From Mercenaria mercenaria (Eukaryota; Mollusca; Bivalvia; Venerida; Veneridae): a DNA stretch of 64,000 bases. Positions 21,840 to 33,770 of the stretch are shown in pieces; the first letter of the stretch is position 1, and each line of letters starts with the position of its first letter. Both the position numbers and the translations under genes were made by a program. Location: assembly GCF_021730395.1 (NCBI RefSeq), contig NC_069375.1:12175001-12239000 (forward strand), written 5' to 3'. The notes under the pieces were generated by a model. The model saw only the letters and a program-made list of their open reading frames with translations. It had not been told where the DNA came from and ran no database searches.

Positions 21840-23210
21840 TGTATTCACTCCGGAAAGAAGTACTTCCTGTGAGCCTGCTCCCCCGTTGCAACCATCAGTT
21901 CCGCCACAAGTTGGTCCAATATTGCAGCCTCCAGTTGTACGGCCTCCACCGATTGATAATGTGCTACCTCAGCCAGCTCCGGTAATTAGTGATCCTCTTG
22001 TTCCACCACAGTTGCTCCACTGGTTGATCCTGGGCTGCAGCCAGCTGTGACTCCAATTGTTGATCCGGCACCAGTCGGCCATAACATAGCAGGTATAAAT
22101 ATTCCTATAAACTTAGAATTTCTACCCAACCAGGTACCAAGTTTTTACTCGGCCTTAGGTAGCCATTTGTCTCAAGGCAATAAAAACAAAATTATATTAA
22201 TATATAGACTTTGCTTTGCTGCTTGAGGCTCCTGTTGGAGAAAACAAAAATCAGCTAATTGTCAATGATACTGGTTCCTTGGTAACTCAAACAAGTCAAA
22301 AACAAAAGATTGATACAATTTCTAAATGGACATACACCTTTTTGATTTATTCCAGTGTCTATTTGAGCAGCCACCCAGAAAAAGTCCAAGATATGTTAAA
22401 ATATTTGCAAACAATTAGATTGGGGGCAGCCAAACACTCTGTTGGCTGGGAATTATATGTCCAGCAATTTCTGCTGCGAATGGGGGCAGATCCCTCAAAA
22501 TCTTGGTTGACCTTGAATTACCTTCTGCTGGGAACAAATATCATAACTGGCTTGTATACAAATATCATAACTGGCTTGTATATCTTTCAAGGCATGCTTG
22601 CAACTGTTCTATGCCTAAATATTGTCGCAATTCAGGTTAAGCTGGCAGCATCATGTTACATGCAATATGATGTCCTTAACGTTCCCAAAGATATTTTTAG
22701 GAAAAAATATTTGGACAATGGGTTCCTCGATTAGTAAGAGAGCATTTTTATTTAGCAGCAAGGAAGCGTCCCGAAAGTTTGAATCTGGGGTTGGATCTTA
22801 GTTAAATCTGGTGGCAGGGATACAGCGGCTTAACATTGAAGGACACACAAGCATTGGGACGGATCCTAATTTTATTTTGTTGCATGTCGGCTGCAACGAT
22901 TTGGTTCGGTTTACATTGTGGGACCTTAGGCATACTATAGAGGATTTATTTCAGTACATTTCTGCTACATTCCCAGAAGTACGGTTTGAATTGTTACCGC
23001 GCTCTAAATGGAGGCATTCTACTAACATAAAAGCTATGGATAAGGCCCGTAAGCGACTAAATGCTCACGGGGCATCTTGTGCTTTGCATCGTGGGGGCGG
23101 GGGGGGGGGGGGGCCTTGGGGCCACTCTTCACTTGTCAGAATTAGGCACAGGCATTTTCTTAACAAATATAGCTGCAGGACTAGAGGCCTTTTTGTCTGG
23201 TGTTACTGTA
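21840..23210 (+). mobile_element. Fossil tyrosine-recombinase (DIRS/Ngaro-like) retroelement fragment, gag plus SGNH-like domain
   Basis: Parts in order: a proline-rich stretch (about 21880-22080); a gag-like region with ISKWTYTFLIYSSVYLSSHP, MLKYLQTIRLGAAKHSVGW and LRMGADPSKSW, as in DIRS/Ngaro-type ORFs; and a region (about 22811-23080) with FILLHVGCNDL, the GxND block of SGNH/GDSL hydrolases, and a LLPRSKWR block. An SGNH-hydrolase domain is known in some Ngaro/DIRS-like elements. The reverse transcriptase, RNase H and tyrosine recombinase are not in the window. The fragment is broken in several places and looks old. It ends in a poly-G run and microsatellites. Confidence 0.6.
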
Positions 23211-23309
23211 CACCGCTAACAAAATAACCACATGAGAAAGGTTGTATTACTTTCCCTGCATGGCCATTGTTATAAGACCACCTAACTATTGACCATTGTA
23301 TCCATATAT

Positions 23310-23331
23310 AATCACACACACACACACACAG

Positions 23332-23430
<99 letters not shown>

Positions 23431-23450
23431 CCCTACCATTTGCCTGTGTA

Positions 23451-23529
<79 letters not shown>

Positions 23530-23555
23530 CCCTACCATTTGCCTGTGTAATTTAG
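23310..23555. repeat. (CA)n and (TA)n microsatellites with a repeated spacer
   Basis: A (CA)n run to about 23376 is followed by two (TA)n blocks. Each is followed by the same 28-bp spacer beginning CAGCCCTACCATTTGCCTGT (23428-23455 and 23527-23554), so a TA block plus spacer was duplicated. ORFs here are artefacts. Confidence 0.95.
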
Positions 23556-23569
23556 GCTGCTTCTCTACA

Positions 23570-23800
23570 GAACGTTTGTCTATATATTTCTGCTGCCAGT
23601 TTACAGATCATTTGTCTGGACATTACTGCTGTCAGACTACTTGTCTGTGTATATTTCTGCTGCCACCAGACCATTTGTCTGTGTATATTTCTGCTGCCAG
23701 TTTACATATCATTTGTCTGTATATATGTCTGCTGCTAGACCATTTGTCTCTGTATATTTTTGCTGCCAGTTTACTGATCATTTGTCTGTAAATACTGTGT
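23570..23800. repeat. Minisatellite of ~45-bp units (ATTTGTCTGTGTATATTTCTGCTGCCAG)
   Basis: About six related units share CATTTGTCTGTATATWTYTGC and GCTGCCAG, alternating in a ~90-bp higher-order pattern with TTTACAGATCATTTGTCTG. Non-coding. Confidence 0.8.
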
Positions 23801-23954
23801 GCTAGTTGATCACGGCTCCATTGTTAGTGTGCGCTGCTGCAATGGGCGGGTTTGGCAGTGGCTGCCGGCATGTCATTTCTCATGTGTCTAAAGAAGTTGG
23901 TGTTGGGTCCGGTTGAGTATTTTGAGGCATGAGAATTGCCTTGTTGGCTGCCAT

Positions 23955-24285
23955 ATGGCAAACAGCGTAAGACTATATCAATAATGTCACACGGTGACAA
24001 AAAAGAAATACATTACTATATAATTCTGTGAATATTCAAGTATATATTGTCATGGTAGGTTTGAGAAAATTGTTGGGAAGACGTTGCTGCTGCTGCTTTT
24101 TGTCAATTTCAGGATTCAGCATCAAAAGAGACTCAACAAGATGCCTTTATACAGAATGATGCGGCTCCAATGTGGAACATGTTTACTTTGTTGACAGTCT
24201 GGAATGTGCCAAGAATGAGTGCCTTCTTAGTTGTGTACAAACTGCGTCAGACTGTATCAATAATGTCACACGGTGTAATTTGTCA
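23955..24285. repeat. Dispersed 35-bp duplication (TATCAATAATGTCACACGGTG)
   Basis: GACTATATCAATAATGTCAC followed by ACGGTGAC near 23970 recurs as GACTGTATCAATAATGTCAC and ACGGTGTA near 24250. The ~250 bp between has no gene. Confidence 0.6.
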
Positions 24286-24915
24286 AATAGACATTTTGGT
24301 TGCTAGTAGTCGCCACACCCGTCGCTAGCAACCATACTCAAATATGTACTTCTTTATATGTGCTAAGTGACAGTCAGTGTCAAGCCATCTAGGTGGCGAC
24401 CCACGCTTAATAATGGAGCTGTATCAGTTTGAAAATCCAAACCTTTTAATAAATGATCGAATATAATTAATAAGAATGATAATAAATGTTTTGTAACCAC
24501 GAATATATGTTGGGTTATTGGTTTGAAAAATACAGGTACGTGTAGTACTTATGTCGTCATGGTTACTGGGTCAAGGTCACACTCCGTAAGTGTTGCATAT
24601 CGTATGTAAATATAGCAACACTTCCTGGTCGGTCGTACTGTGACTGTTTCCCTGTCTGTCTGCCTCTCCAATTATTGAATGAGAAAGTATTGTTAAATGA
24701 GTGAGGGTATCCAATTACTGTTCATGCTACTTTTTATTCCTTTCAGTGTTCTCTTGGGACATCGTCTATGATATAGATATATTTTGAATATAAAAAAGAT
24801 CATATGCGTATATTTTATAGTTCAATGTGTTATGTTTTCGTCATATTAACAGTGACAATAAAATCTGAAGAGTTTTGCATTTGCTTTCGAATTGTTATTA
24901 AACAATGAAAATGTT
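24286..24915. other. Intergenic stretch
   Basis: AT-rich DNA with no recognised gene or element. Confidence 0.35.
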
Positions 24916-24919
24916 GGAT

Positions 24920-25710
24920 TTTGTGCTTTTCGATCGAAATAAGATATTGTGCACTCGAGATAAGATGTCGAGTGCTCGAGTATAGATGCCGTGCGATAGA
25001 GATAAGATAAGATAATATGTATTTTAAGTTTGTTTTTGTAAACAAAAGAGTCCTGATGGTTTTAGATCGATCACTTGAGTTTCATAGCTTAGACATATAT
25101 TAAAAGACATGTTAAAGCAAGCCGAGGGCACCAGCGGTCAACTTTTATTCACCAATCATATAGTGTAAACAGTCTTTGTAGAATGGTTCCATGAAGAATC
25201 ATTTGCTATAAATTGTTTTGATAAAACACATACAGAAAATAAATCACAGTCATGACGACCATGCTTTTTTACATAACAAAATACCATTAACAACACACAA
25301 AGAACAATTATTCTAAAATCAAACAGGCAGTTTCAAACATGTCAAGTAATTTGGCAGAACGTATCTTTTCACCAAAAATTGTTTTAGTCGGCTCCTCCAT
25401 GGACGGGTGTTCACTATTTCTATCTGTATAAATAGGACACGTTGAATAGCTTCTTACCTAAATAGCTTGTTCGATTTCAGAATACATGATTAACTGCACT
25501 TATTAAAAGAACAGGGCTAACATTTTCAGTATGTCTTGGCATTAAAAATATCATGTGAACATTCAAATAGGACTGCTCATACACTCTTGATTTTTACAAA
25601 GCACAGCCACTAGTGGACGAGATTTTCATGACATTTTGTCTCGAGAGCATGGCATTTTATCACGAGCGGACGACATCTTATTTCGATAGCTCGACGTCTT
25701 ATCTAGATTG
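24920..25710. mobile_element. Left part of an older 21-bp-repeat element, split by the Polinton
   Basis: 24920-25012 contains GATAAGATGTCGAGTGCTCGA-type repeats. 25613-25710 contains the reverse orientation (GACATCTTATTTCGATAGC). The same 21-bp unit in that second orientation resumes immediately after the Polinton at 41605-41735. The two arms thus face each other like long inverted ends of one element. No gene is seen in the ~600 bp between the arms. Confidence 0.55.
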
Positions 25711-25716
25711 TACAAC
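25711..25716. other. Target-site duplication, left (TACAAC)
   Basis: The six bases directly outside the left Polinton terminus are identical to 41599-41604 directly outside the right terminus. Six-bp duplications are standard for Polinton insertions. Confidence 0.9.
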
Positions 25717-25860
25717 AGTAGTTATATACATGGGGTTTCTAAGCCAATCTGACCCCCCCCCCCCCCGACCCCTTGTCCCTATTCTATAAGTGGACTTTAA
25801 CCTTGCTTTAAACTTAAAATACTAACTTAGTACCCTTGATACCCTGAAAATCTTTTAAAT
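25717..25860 (+). repeat. Polinton left terminal inverted repeat
   Basis: 144 bp, beginning AGTAGTTATATACATGGGG and ending CTGAAAATCTTTTAAAT, with a poly-C run inside. It matches the right end almost base for base apart from the poly-C length and one adjacent base. A further short match (GGACAATT region, near 25936-25955) suggests the original repeat was slightly longer. Confidence 0.93.
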
Positions 25861-26096
25861 CTTTAGTTAAACCGAATGAAAACCTTTGGTTTAACCAAAA
25901 AAAAAAACATTTAATCTTTGGTCCGGACTGACCAATGCTGGACAATTAAAAACCAAAAAATAAACAAGTTTTCATAGTACTATATGAAAACCTGTAGTAA
26001 AATATGATTAAACACTTTCACCAAATATTTGTCAAAATCCTACCACGAAAACATGGTCAGTTTAACCTGACTTAACCTCTTATCCCTATAAATTTT

Positions 26097-26170
26097 AACG
26101 ACACCGGTGTCGTTTTCTTTAACAAGTTTATCAATCAATATCGTTTGTAAAGCGACACCGGTGTCGCTTT
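26097..26170. repeat. Pair of perfect palindromes with a CGACACCGGTGTCG core
   Basis: Perfect palindromes of 18 bp (26097-26114) and 22 bp (26149-26170) share the 14-bp core CGACACCGGTGTCG and are 34 bp apart. They stand out in ~70% AT surroundings. They could be paired binding sites for a dimeric protein near the element's end; this is an inference. Confidence 0.85.
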
Positions 26171-26349
26171 ATTGGATTTATTTTCATTCATAAAACCGAT
26201 ATGTTTACATTGTAGTACAATTCGTTTAACTTCCTTGTGATCGATTTACGTTTTACAGCTGATTTAATATAAGTGTCAAAGGTAAATCAGTGCATTTTTT
26301 AAAAAAATAATAATGAAGGAAACCACAAATTCAACCAATCAAAAGCCTG

Positions 26350-26424
26350 CCATTTTTCTGCCAAGTTGGCAGACACTGCCACATTCCTGCCACTTGGCAG
26401 AACTTTGGCAAAACTTTGGCAGAT
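26350..26424. repeat. Cluster of TTGGCA/TGCCAA half-sites
   Basis: CTGCCAAGTTGGCAG (a perfect palindrome around one base), CTGCCACTTGGCAG, CTTTGGCAAA and CTTTGGCAG fall within ~75 bp. TTGGC is the half-site of nuclear factor I, but the spacing is not the classical one, so only the clustering is firm. Confidence 0.6.
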
Positions 26425-26699
26425 TATTTTTATTAATAAAATGTAATGTATTTGATCTTATTTTCAATTAATAAGTATATTATTAGGGTACACATAGTAA
26501 TTAAAACTTTAATTAAGCATTTAATCCAAAAGTTTGTTTCCATCATAAGATACAGGTTCATCCGATATGTAGAATCTGATGTAACTATTCATCAAAAGCA
26601 TAAATTTTTACTTCTGTAGATGCTGAACGCATAAGGATAATGTAAAAACATTGTCCCTTGTTTTAGAAAAAATTTTAATTTTTTTCTTATACTTAGATA

Positions 26700-28600
26700 T
26701 AACTATCATTTGTCAAAGTCCCTCAGCTGCCTCAGCTGTTATATTTACATTAAAAATATATCAAAAAAAAAACTCATCCTGAGGCCTATAATTCCGCCAC
26801 CTAATATAAAATGTGATATTGGGCTTTTAGTCGGTTTATCCGGTTCACCTATAGGGCTCGCACCCTTTAATAAAATCTTAATATCTATTTATATAATTTT
26901 CCGGGTTTTCAAACTATAAACACACCACTCAAAAGCATACTAGTACATCTATTTTATATTTTTGGTCTATGTGTATAAAATCTTTATAATCTACGATAAT
27001 TCCAGATCCAATTTCAAATATATTTGAATAGTTCAAACCGGCCATATTTTTATATGTGAATAATCCAGGCACCACGACGGTCAAAATACTTTTTCATTTG
27101 TATGTAATCAAAAGTATGTTTATAATAGTATTCAAAGAGAAACACTTCACGTCCCACTTCCTCTAGCCTTTTTTCTATTTTTTTGTCTTTCTTTTTAAGT
27201 TTAAGAATTATTTCAGCTAAAATCATCAAGTCGTTTTTGTTGTAGCAACTTCAGAAGCAGATAGATTTCAACAGTATTCTTTGTTCTAGCTAATTTTGTT
27301 TCTTTTTTTTAAGAAAGCATCTTTTTACTTCTATAATTTTTTCCCAATTATTAGAAATTTTTTTATCCATTAGTAGCAATTTCTTCGACTTTAGCGGTTA
27401 TTGCTTTAGTATTAGCAGTAATTACTTGAGTATTAGCAGTGATTGATTCTCCTTGTTTAGCTGATATTTTAACTGCAGAGTTAAAGATCATTTATTATTT
27501 TTTAATTTTTCATTAAATTCATTAATATCTTCTTGTAATAAACCTTAAGTTTACTTAACTCTTCGTACTTTATATTGTACGTGCATCAACATTATTAATC
27601 AGGTCTACAAGTTTTTTTTCAAATTTTCTAGCTGATCATTAATTATGTTAATTGCTTCAGTTTAGCAGTAATTAACTCTCCTGTTTAACTGATTTTTAAA
27701 CTACAAAGTCCAGTTCATTTTATGTTCTTCAACTTTAACATTAAGCTGCGTCATATCTTCTTGTAATTTTTTTGTAATATACTTAAGTCTGCATACTTTA
27801 AATTATGACGGTTGTCAACAATACTAACCCCAATTTCGAATTTGTTTTTTAAAGTCATCTATTTTAAAATTTTAATTTCTCTTTAAAGTCCTCTAATGCT
27901 GTGTCATGATCATCACCCTCTTTTTGGAAGCTGCCTTTTCCAATTCAGATTTAATTCTGCAAGTTTATTTAAAATTTAAATTCAAATAAATCTTTATGCT
28001 TTTTTTCAGTTTCAGTATTTAGTTTATTTATTTCTGTTTGATTTCTAACTGATCATATTTTGTAACTTTTTCCTCAGCTTCAATAATCTTGTCTTTTAGT
28101 TCTTCATTTTTAAAATCATACTATCTTTTAATTCTTGAACTTGAGTGTTAACTTTTCAAATTGTTCTAAATACTTTTTTTATATTGTAAATCTGTCAAAT
28201 CAGATTTCTCTTCAAGTTTTTTTAAATTAGAATCAACCATAGCTTTCATTTCTTCTTCAATTTTACCTTGTAATTCAACTATTAATAATGAATTCTTTTT
28301 AAAATTTTTTGTTAATTCTTCAATTTTCTTTACTTCTGCTTCTAGTGTTTTGTTTTATCCCTTTTAACATCTTCAAGTTTATAGTCATCAAATTACACTT
28401 TGAATTTTTTTTAAAACCAAACGTTTTGGAACTGCATCAGCGGGTTTATCTGGATTTCCTAGGTTGATTATTTCATTACCTCCCATATCTAATGCTCTGT
28501 TCATTGTGTTATCAAGTTCCTTATTTCTGTAAAGATATGATTCCATGTCCTTTCTAAGCTTTTTATATTTTTTTTTTAGTAGCATAATCACTTAAATCAA
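26700..28600 (-). pseudogene. Polinton fossil: coiled-coil, fibre-like protein region
   Basis: Minus-strand reading gives long K/E/L/N-rich coiled-coil stretches (about 27.35-28.35 kb) and a block MGGNEIINLGNP followed by KPADAVPKRLV near 28.45 kb. That block is of the kind found in fibre or tail-spike-like proteins of phages and related elements. This suggests an attachment or structural protein. The region is heavily broken, and the assignment is tentative. Confidence 0.4.
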
Positions 28601-28639
28601 TATCAAATTTTAACTTTACTTATACTTTCGGGTTTTCAC

Positions 28640-29345
28640 TTATTTTTTTCTATATTTATTTAAAAACTCCCATTATATATTACCAGTAAAGTTTTTTCTT
28701 AAAAATTTCCCCTTGGTTTGTCAATATATAAGAAATCATTTTTTGACTTGTTGCATTAGCAAATGAATCACGATCTATATTTTGTTCATTACAAAATCAT
28801 ACCTTTTTTCCGTTTACCTGGACTTTCAAATAAAATATAATGTGAACAGTTAATTCGAATTCTTTTGGTGTTTTATAGTAAGACTGACTTAAAAAAAATA
28901 ACACAACAGTTTTTGTGACGTCCTTGAATAAAGTATTTTGTTATTTCATTTTGAATTTTTTTAAATCTTCACATACAAAATCATCAAATATTACTACTTT
29001 TTGTTTTTCTGTTCAAGATCTTAACATCAATTATTTCATTATTAGAACATTCAAGTATTTCATTTGGATCTACTTTAATTTTTTTGCAATTTGGGTTTAA
29101 AGTGGTTAATTAAATCTTGATATTTAGATTGTTCTAGGTTTTAGCATATAAGTATAATTTATCATAATATATAAGAGGTTTTCGAAGTAAAATGCAATTA
29201 ATGTATTTGTTTTTTCAGATCCAGAAGATCCACATTTTAAAACATTCTAAAACATGAATCTGGCATAAAAGGATAATGTTGTGTAAAGTTATTGGATTTA
29301 TCACTTTTGTATCATAATTTGGAATTTCCATTTATATAATATTAC
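28640..29345 (-). pseudogene. Polinton fossil: packaging ATPase region
   Basis: On the minus strand the region starts MEIPNYDTKVINPITLH and has a Walker-A-like GSSGS...KTNTLIAFY stretch about 35 residues in, as in the FtsK/HerA-type DNA-packaging ATPases of Polintons. The position next to the structural gene block fits. The region is broken. Confidence 0.55.
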
Positions 29346-29469
29346 ATTTTTTTAAACATTATTTTACAATATCTTACTTTATCTTACATTATTATATAAA
29401 TGCAATCAAAACTTAATGAAATAAGATAAGAAAAAAATTAGTCGGGCAAAAGATGAGAGCTCTTAGAAG

Positions 29470-30360
29470 AAGAAATAATGAAAGAAAAAATAAAAAAAGC
29501 TACAAATCGGGATATGTACACTGAAATTTATAAGCCAATTACTGAAGGAATAGAAGTCAAAAGAACAATTATCAGTCAGTTAAAAGCATTACCTGGAATA
29601 AAACAACAATTAGCGTTATTAGGTGATAAAATGAAAGACATACAAACAATCAGGGTTTACCACAGCTATTTAAAGAACCACTACCAATTACAGAGTCTCC
29701 TGAAGATAAAGACCTATTGAGGGAATTGACAAAATGGGAGAAAACCTATACATAAGTAATTTGGATGCTGGTTTGGATACTGATGTTTTAAAAGAATAGG
29801 GAAATATTCAAACCGTCTGAAATGTTTGACGTTTTTAACTGCATGAATCTAATCCTGATAAATATAGAAGACACAATCCAAAAACAATAGGTATGTTACT
29901 ACGAATATCGTGAAGCTAAACGGTCTGATAGCTAGAAAATCAAGAATCAAAAGACCCAAATAAAAAAAGAAGAAGCAAAAAAATTTAAAAACATAACCAA
30001 GGCGAATGATAAAGTAAAAAAAAAAAACGGTTGATAAATACTTTTAATTTAGCTCCTACATATGCACAAGGAATAAAACATCATAACCCATATAAAGTTT
30101 CACCAAATGGACAATATGGTAATTTAATTATTAACTTAAATAAACTTTACGGACAAAACAAATTAATTGCTAAGGATAAAATAACTGGAAAGGAAGTAAT
30201 TAACACTAAAGTAGATGATGATTTAATTGATTTGATTAATAAAAGATATAACAATAATAAAACACATTCAATTCATTCAATAAAAATATTTAAAGAATTA
30301 ACAGAAAAATCAGGATTACCTATTAATAAAAGATCTATGAAATTTAAAAAAGTTAATTAG
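29470..30360 (+). pseudogene. Polinton fossil: two small proteins of unknown role
   Basis: 29.48-29.75 kb reads as a helical, lysine-rich product (MKEKIKKATNRDMYTEIYKP). 30.03-30.36 kb reads as a basic product with QYGNLIINLNKLYGQNKLIA and LTEKSGLPINKRSMKF. I have met similar sequences next to Polinton structural genes but cannot assign a function. Confidence 0.45.
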
Positions 30361-31330
30361 GGGACAAGGTTATGACGTTTGTCCATGTAATCCAAAAGAA
30401 TTGGTTAATGAGTTGGAGTTAATTTGGGGGTTCAATTGATGCTGGAAATAATAATAAAGAACTAAAAAATGAAGGTATTAGAATAATTGATGAACTATTA
30501 AAAATGAAAAAATTGTTACCAGAACAACATGAAAAGTTATATAAAAATTATTTTTCTTGAATATATAAATGGAACAAAAATAGTATTAAGTTCTAAACAG
30601 TTAAAGATAATAAAAATACTCCGAGTGATTTTACAATCAGATTTAGTCGTTCTTTAATTTTAGAAAAAAAATAAAACTTATGTTGTTGGTTTAGATAGTT
30701 TTAAAACACTATGACCTACTTTTGGGCAAAATATTAGTGATAAATATGACAATAAAAAAATTTCGTTAAAATAATGGTAAAGAATGGAAAGATATCATAT
30801 TTACAAATGGTTCTTACAGTTACACAGATTTATAATTATATTAGGGAAACATTAATAAGTAATGATGATTTTGAATTTAATAAATCAGAATTGCTCCAAT
30901 AAGTTTGGAATTTGATTTAAGTAGTTTTAAGATTTTTGATTTCAATTAAGATAATTTTATTTTGGGATTTAAGAATGTCAAATTTTCTTACATTGCTTGG
31001 GTTTGAGAAAAAAGCATTGAGAAAATACTGAATGGGGAAATACAACACCAAATATAAACACTCTGTTGATACAATTTACATTATTGTGTTTCTTATTGAT
31101 AATTCACTTGTTGATGGTAATTTCAGTGATATTATCTATGCTTTAAGTACTGCAGATTTAACAAGAGCTTATCCATTTACAAAAGAACCACAAAGAGTTG
31201 GATATCTAAAATTTAAATAAATATATTATAAATTCAATTAGAAATAATTACAGATGTATTTGGTAGAATAATTAATTTTAATGGGTTGAAACAAGTTTTA
31301 CACAAATTTTAAAAAGAAATATGAAATTAT
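30361..31330 (+). pseudogene. Polinton fossil: candidate structural protein region
   Basis: Readable blocks include WGNTTPNI and IYALSTADLTRAYPFTKEPQ (near 31.03-31.21 kb). Related blocks occur in an uncharacterised protein that accompanies Polinton-type elements in other invertebrates. A minor-capsid or penton-like role is possible but not shown. Confidence 0.35.
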
Positions 31331-31379
31331 AAATTTTAGTTTTATATAATGTACAAAAAAGTTTAGGGACAAAAATAAA

Positions 31380-31800
31380 GGAATATTTATTTATGTTGAT
31401 GCTCACACAGGAAAAGAAATCATACATGGAACAGGTATCTTTGACACTTTAACGAAATTGTTTTCAAGCGGAGTTGCATCTTCAATTAGCACAGCTGGAA
31501 AAAAGCTTGGAAACAGCAGGAAAAGCAGCACTTAAAAGGGTGGAACAAAAAAGGTTGGAACAGAAGTTGGAAATTTAGCTGCAGCAAAGCTTATTGGAAG
31601 TTTCCCACTGGAGATACTAAATAAAATTGTTGAAAAACTTAAAAAGAAACCTGCTCCGGCATTGGTAATTTAATTGCCAAGGAATTACAAGAAAAGATTA
31701 ACAGTAAAAATAATAATAAATATAATAATGATAAAAGAGGGGGATATTCATATGAGAATAAATAGAATTTTGTCAGGATCTGGAACTTTAGCTCGACAAA
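31380..31800 (+). pseudogene. Polinton fossil: small hydrophobic/basic protein
   Basis: Readable parts are IHGTGIFDTLTKLFSSGVAS and VGTEVGNLAAAKLIG. A glycine/alanine-rich amphipathic start and basic remainder recall the small membrane-active core proteins of adenovirus-like particles. Inference only. Confidence 0.35.
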
Positions 31801-31916
31801 AAACGTATTAACAGATTAATTTATAAAAAACTAAAAATTTTAACTTTAATAAAAAATAGAATAAAAAATAAAATAATATAAATATATAATGTTAGAACAA
31901 AACATATTGTGAAAGA

Positions 31917-33145
31917 ATGAATAACCCCTATTCAATTAGAACAGCTTTAATATCTGTCCTGGGAAATAATGTTAAGCAACAAAAAAACGGATTTCACTTT
32001 ACAATTAATGATAGAAGTTCATATTTTGATTGGTTTAATGGTTATTTTGAAGTAAGTTTTAAAGTAAATAAGCTTGCTGATGGTACTAGGTATGATGGAG
32101 ATCAAATTGCTCTAATTAATAATGCGCTCTTTAAATTTGATCAGTTAGGGGTTTAAAACAAAAGGGAAAAAATGTATATGATTGTAATAATTTATATAAG
32201 GTAGTAATGTAAAGAGTTTGGTTGAATTGTCTGAGGATTATGCAAAATCAACTGGAACAAATGAATTTATCTATTTAGATACTAACGCTAGCACTGAAAT
32301 CAGACCTGCCCAAGCTAAATATAATAGTGGTTTTGCTTCTAGGAATTTATTAATCCAGGATAATAAGAGGTAAATGCTAAAATTCCATTAAATAATTATT
32401 CATTTTTTCAAGGTTTAGAAACTAATATTATACCTCCAAGTCAAATTCAAATAACACTGCAGCTGACAGATGATGATGAATTAATTTTTAGAGCTAATGC
32501 TGCTGATGCTGGTAGAGTAATTGTAACAAAATTATTCTATGGGTTTCCACGTTTAATTTTCAAGAATTTGGACTTAATTTAATTGCTGAAAGATTTACAA
32601 AAGCAAGATGGTCATACCTTCGGGAAATGATGACGCAATCAACTGACACAACAGATTAATACAACTTTTGAATAACGGCTGGTGTAACAAACCACAACAT
32701 GAAATTTTTTTATTTACAACGACCTGACAAAAGTAATAATCAAGAACATAACCCACATTTATTAGATACATTTAAAGTTAATGCAGCAGATGATGATTAT
32801 AATTTTATTTGAGTTCTTGTCGTCTTGAAGTTGGAATGGTTTTTTTATCCAGAAACAGAATATACAAGTTATATCAAGAATATATGATGATGTAATTAAT
32901 TATTATTATAAACAAAATAAAAGACTACTGGAAGTCTGCTAAATAGATCAAACTTTAATAGTTTTTTGGATTTGTTCATTTTAACTTGGAATATAAAAAG
33001 GAAGTAACTACAGAAGATCCTAAGCAGATTACATAACAATTAAGTTAACTGCACTTCCCACTGCAAGATATCGTATTTACGCAATTGTATTGTATGAGGA
33101 AACAGTTGAAATAAATACTATTGGAAATGAACTTGTTATTGTTTA
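31917..33145 (+). pseudogene. Polinton fossil: probable major capsid protein region
   Basis: Blocks include FHFTINDRSSYFDWFNGYFE, DGDQIALINNALFKFDQLGV, EFIYLDTNAS and, at the end, YRIYAIVLYEETVEINTIGN. Their length and place between the small structural genes and the protease fit the double-jelly-roll capsid gene. A fold search would be needed for certainty. Broken. Confidence 0.5.
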
Positions 33146-33174
33146 AAAAAAATAAATATAAATTATATATAATG

Positions 33175-33770
33175 ACATCAAATTATATTTAATATAAAGT
33201 TAACCTTACAGATGGGCAAAAGAAAAATTTAGCACAAGCTTATAATAATAAAATTCCACATACTTTTAGATTAAAAAAATGAACAATTACATGGGAAAAT
33301 TCCCTTTACTTTTAAAAAAAACACAATTAATCAAATTAAAAAAGCTGTTGCAAAATTAAGGGATAAGAAATTACAATTTCAAAAAAAAAATGTCCAGTCA
33401 AGGTCAAAATGGTGGATTTTTAGGAGCTTTAGCTGGTTGGGTTTGGAAAAAAAAATTCTTTCCCAATGGCAGCAAAAATAGCTCCAAAAATATTTGCCCC
33501 TTCAGGCATTGGAGCCCTTTCTGGACTGGCCAGTAATGGTGTTAGTAAAATACTTGGAAATGGTATGATTTCAGTAGCTAATGATAAGGGGAAATATGAT
33601 ATCACCATATCTTACACCTAATCAAAGAAAGCAACTAGTAGGGTCTGGAGTGATTAAAAATTTAAAACAAAAACAAAAACAAGACGGTGGGTTTTTAGGT
33701 ATGTTGGCTGCTAGTCTAGGAATACCTTTGATTACATCTTTGTTAAGTGGGAAAAGGGTTACAGATTGAT
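33175..33770 (+). pseudogene. Polinton fossil: small glycine-rich proteins
   Basis: Two neighbouring readings share a Q-rich lead followed by GGFLG(A/M)LA (near 33.41 and 33.69 kb), so one is probably a duplicate of the other. The second continues ASLGIPLITSLLSGK. The hydrophobic segment after a basic lead resembles adenovirus pX/pVI-like peptides. Confidence 0.4.

Larger units (their letters stand above)
25861..26700. other. Gene-free left end of the Polinton with palindromes
   Basis: No coding frame is recognised. It holds the CGACACCGGTGTCG palindrome pair (26097-26114 and 26149-26170) and a TTGGCA/TGCCAA cluster (26350-26424), listed separately. Confidence 0.6.

Noticed and set aside
23203-23555. 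Long ORFs over the CA/TA microsatellites
   Set aside because: Simple-sequence artefacts.
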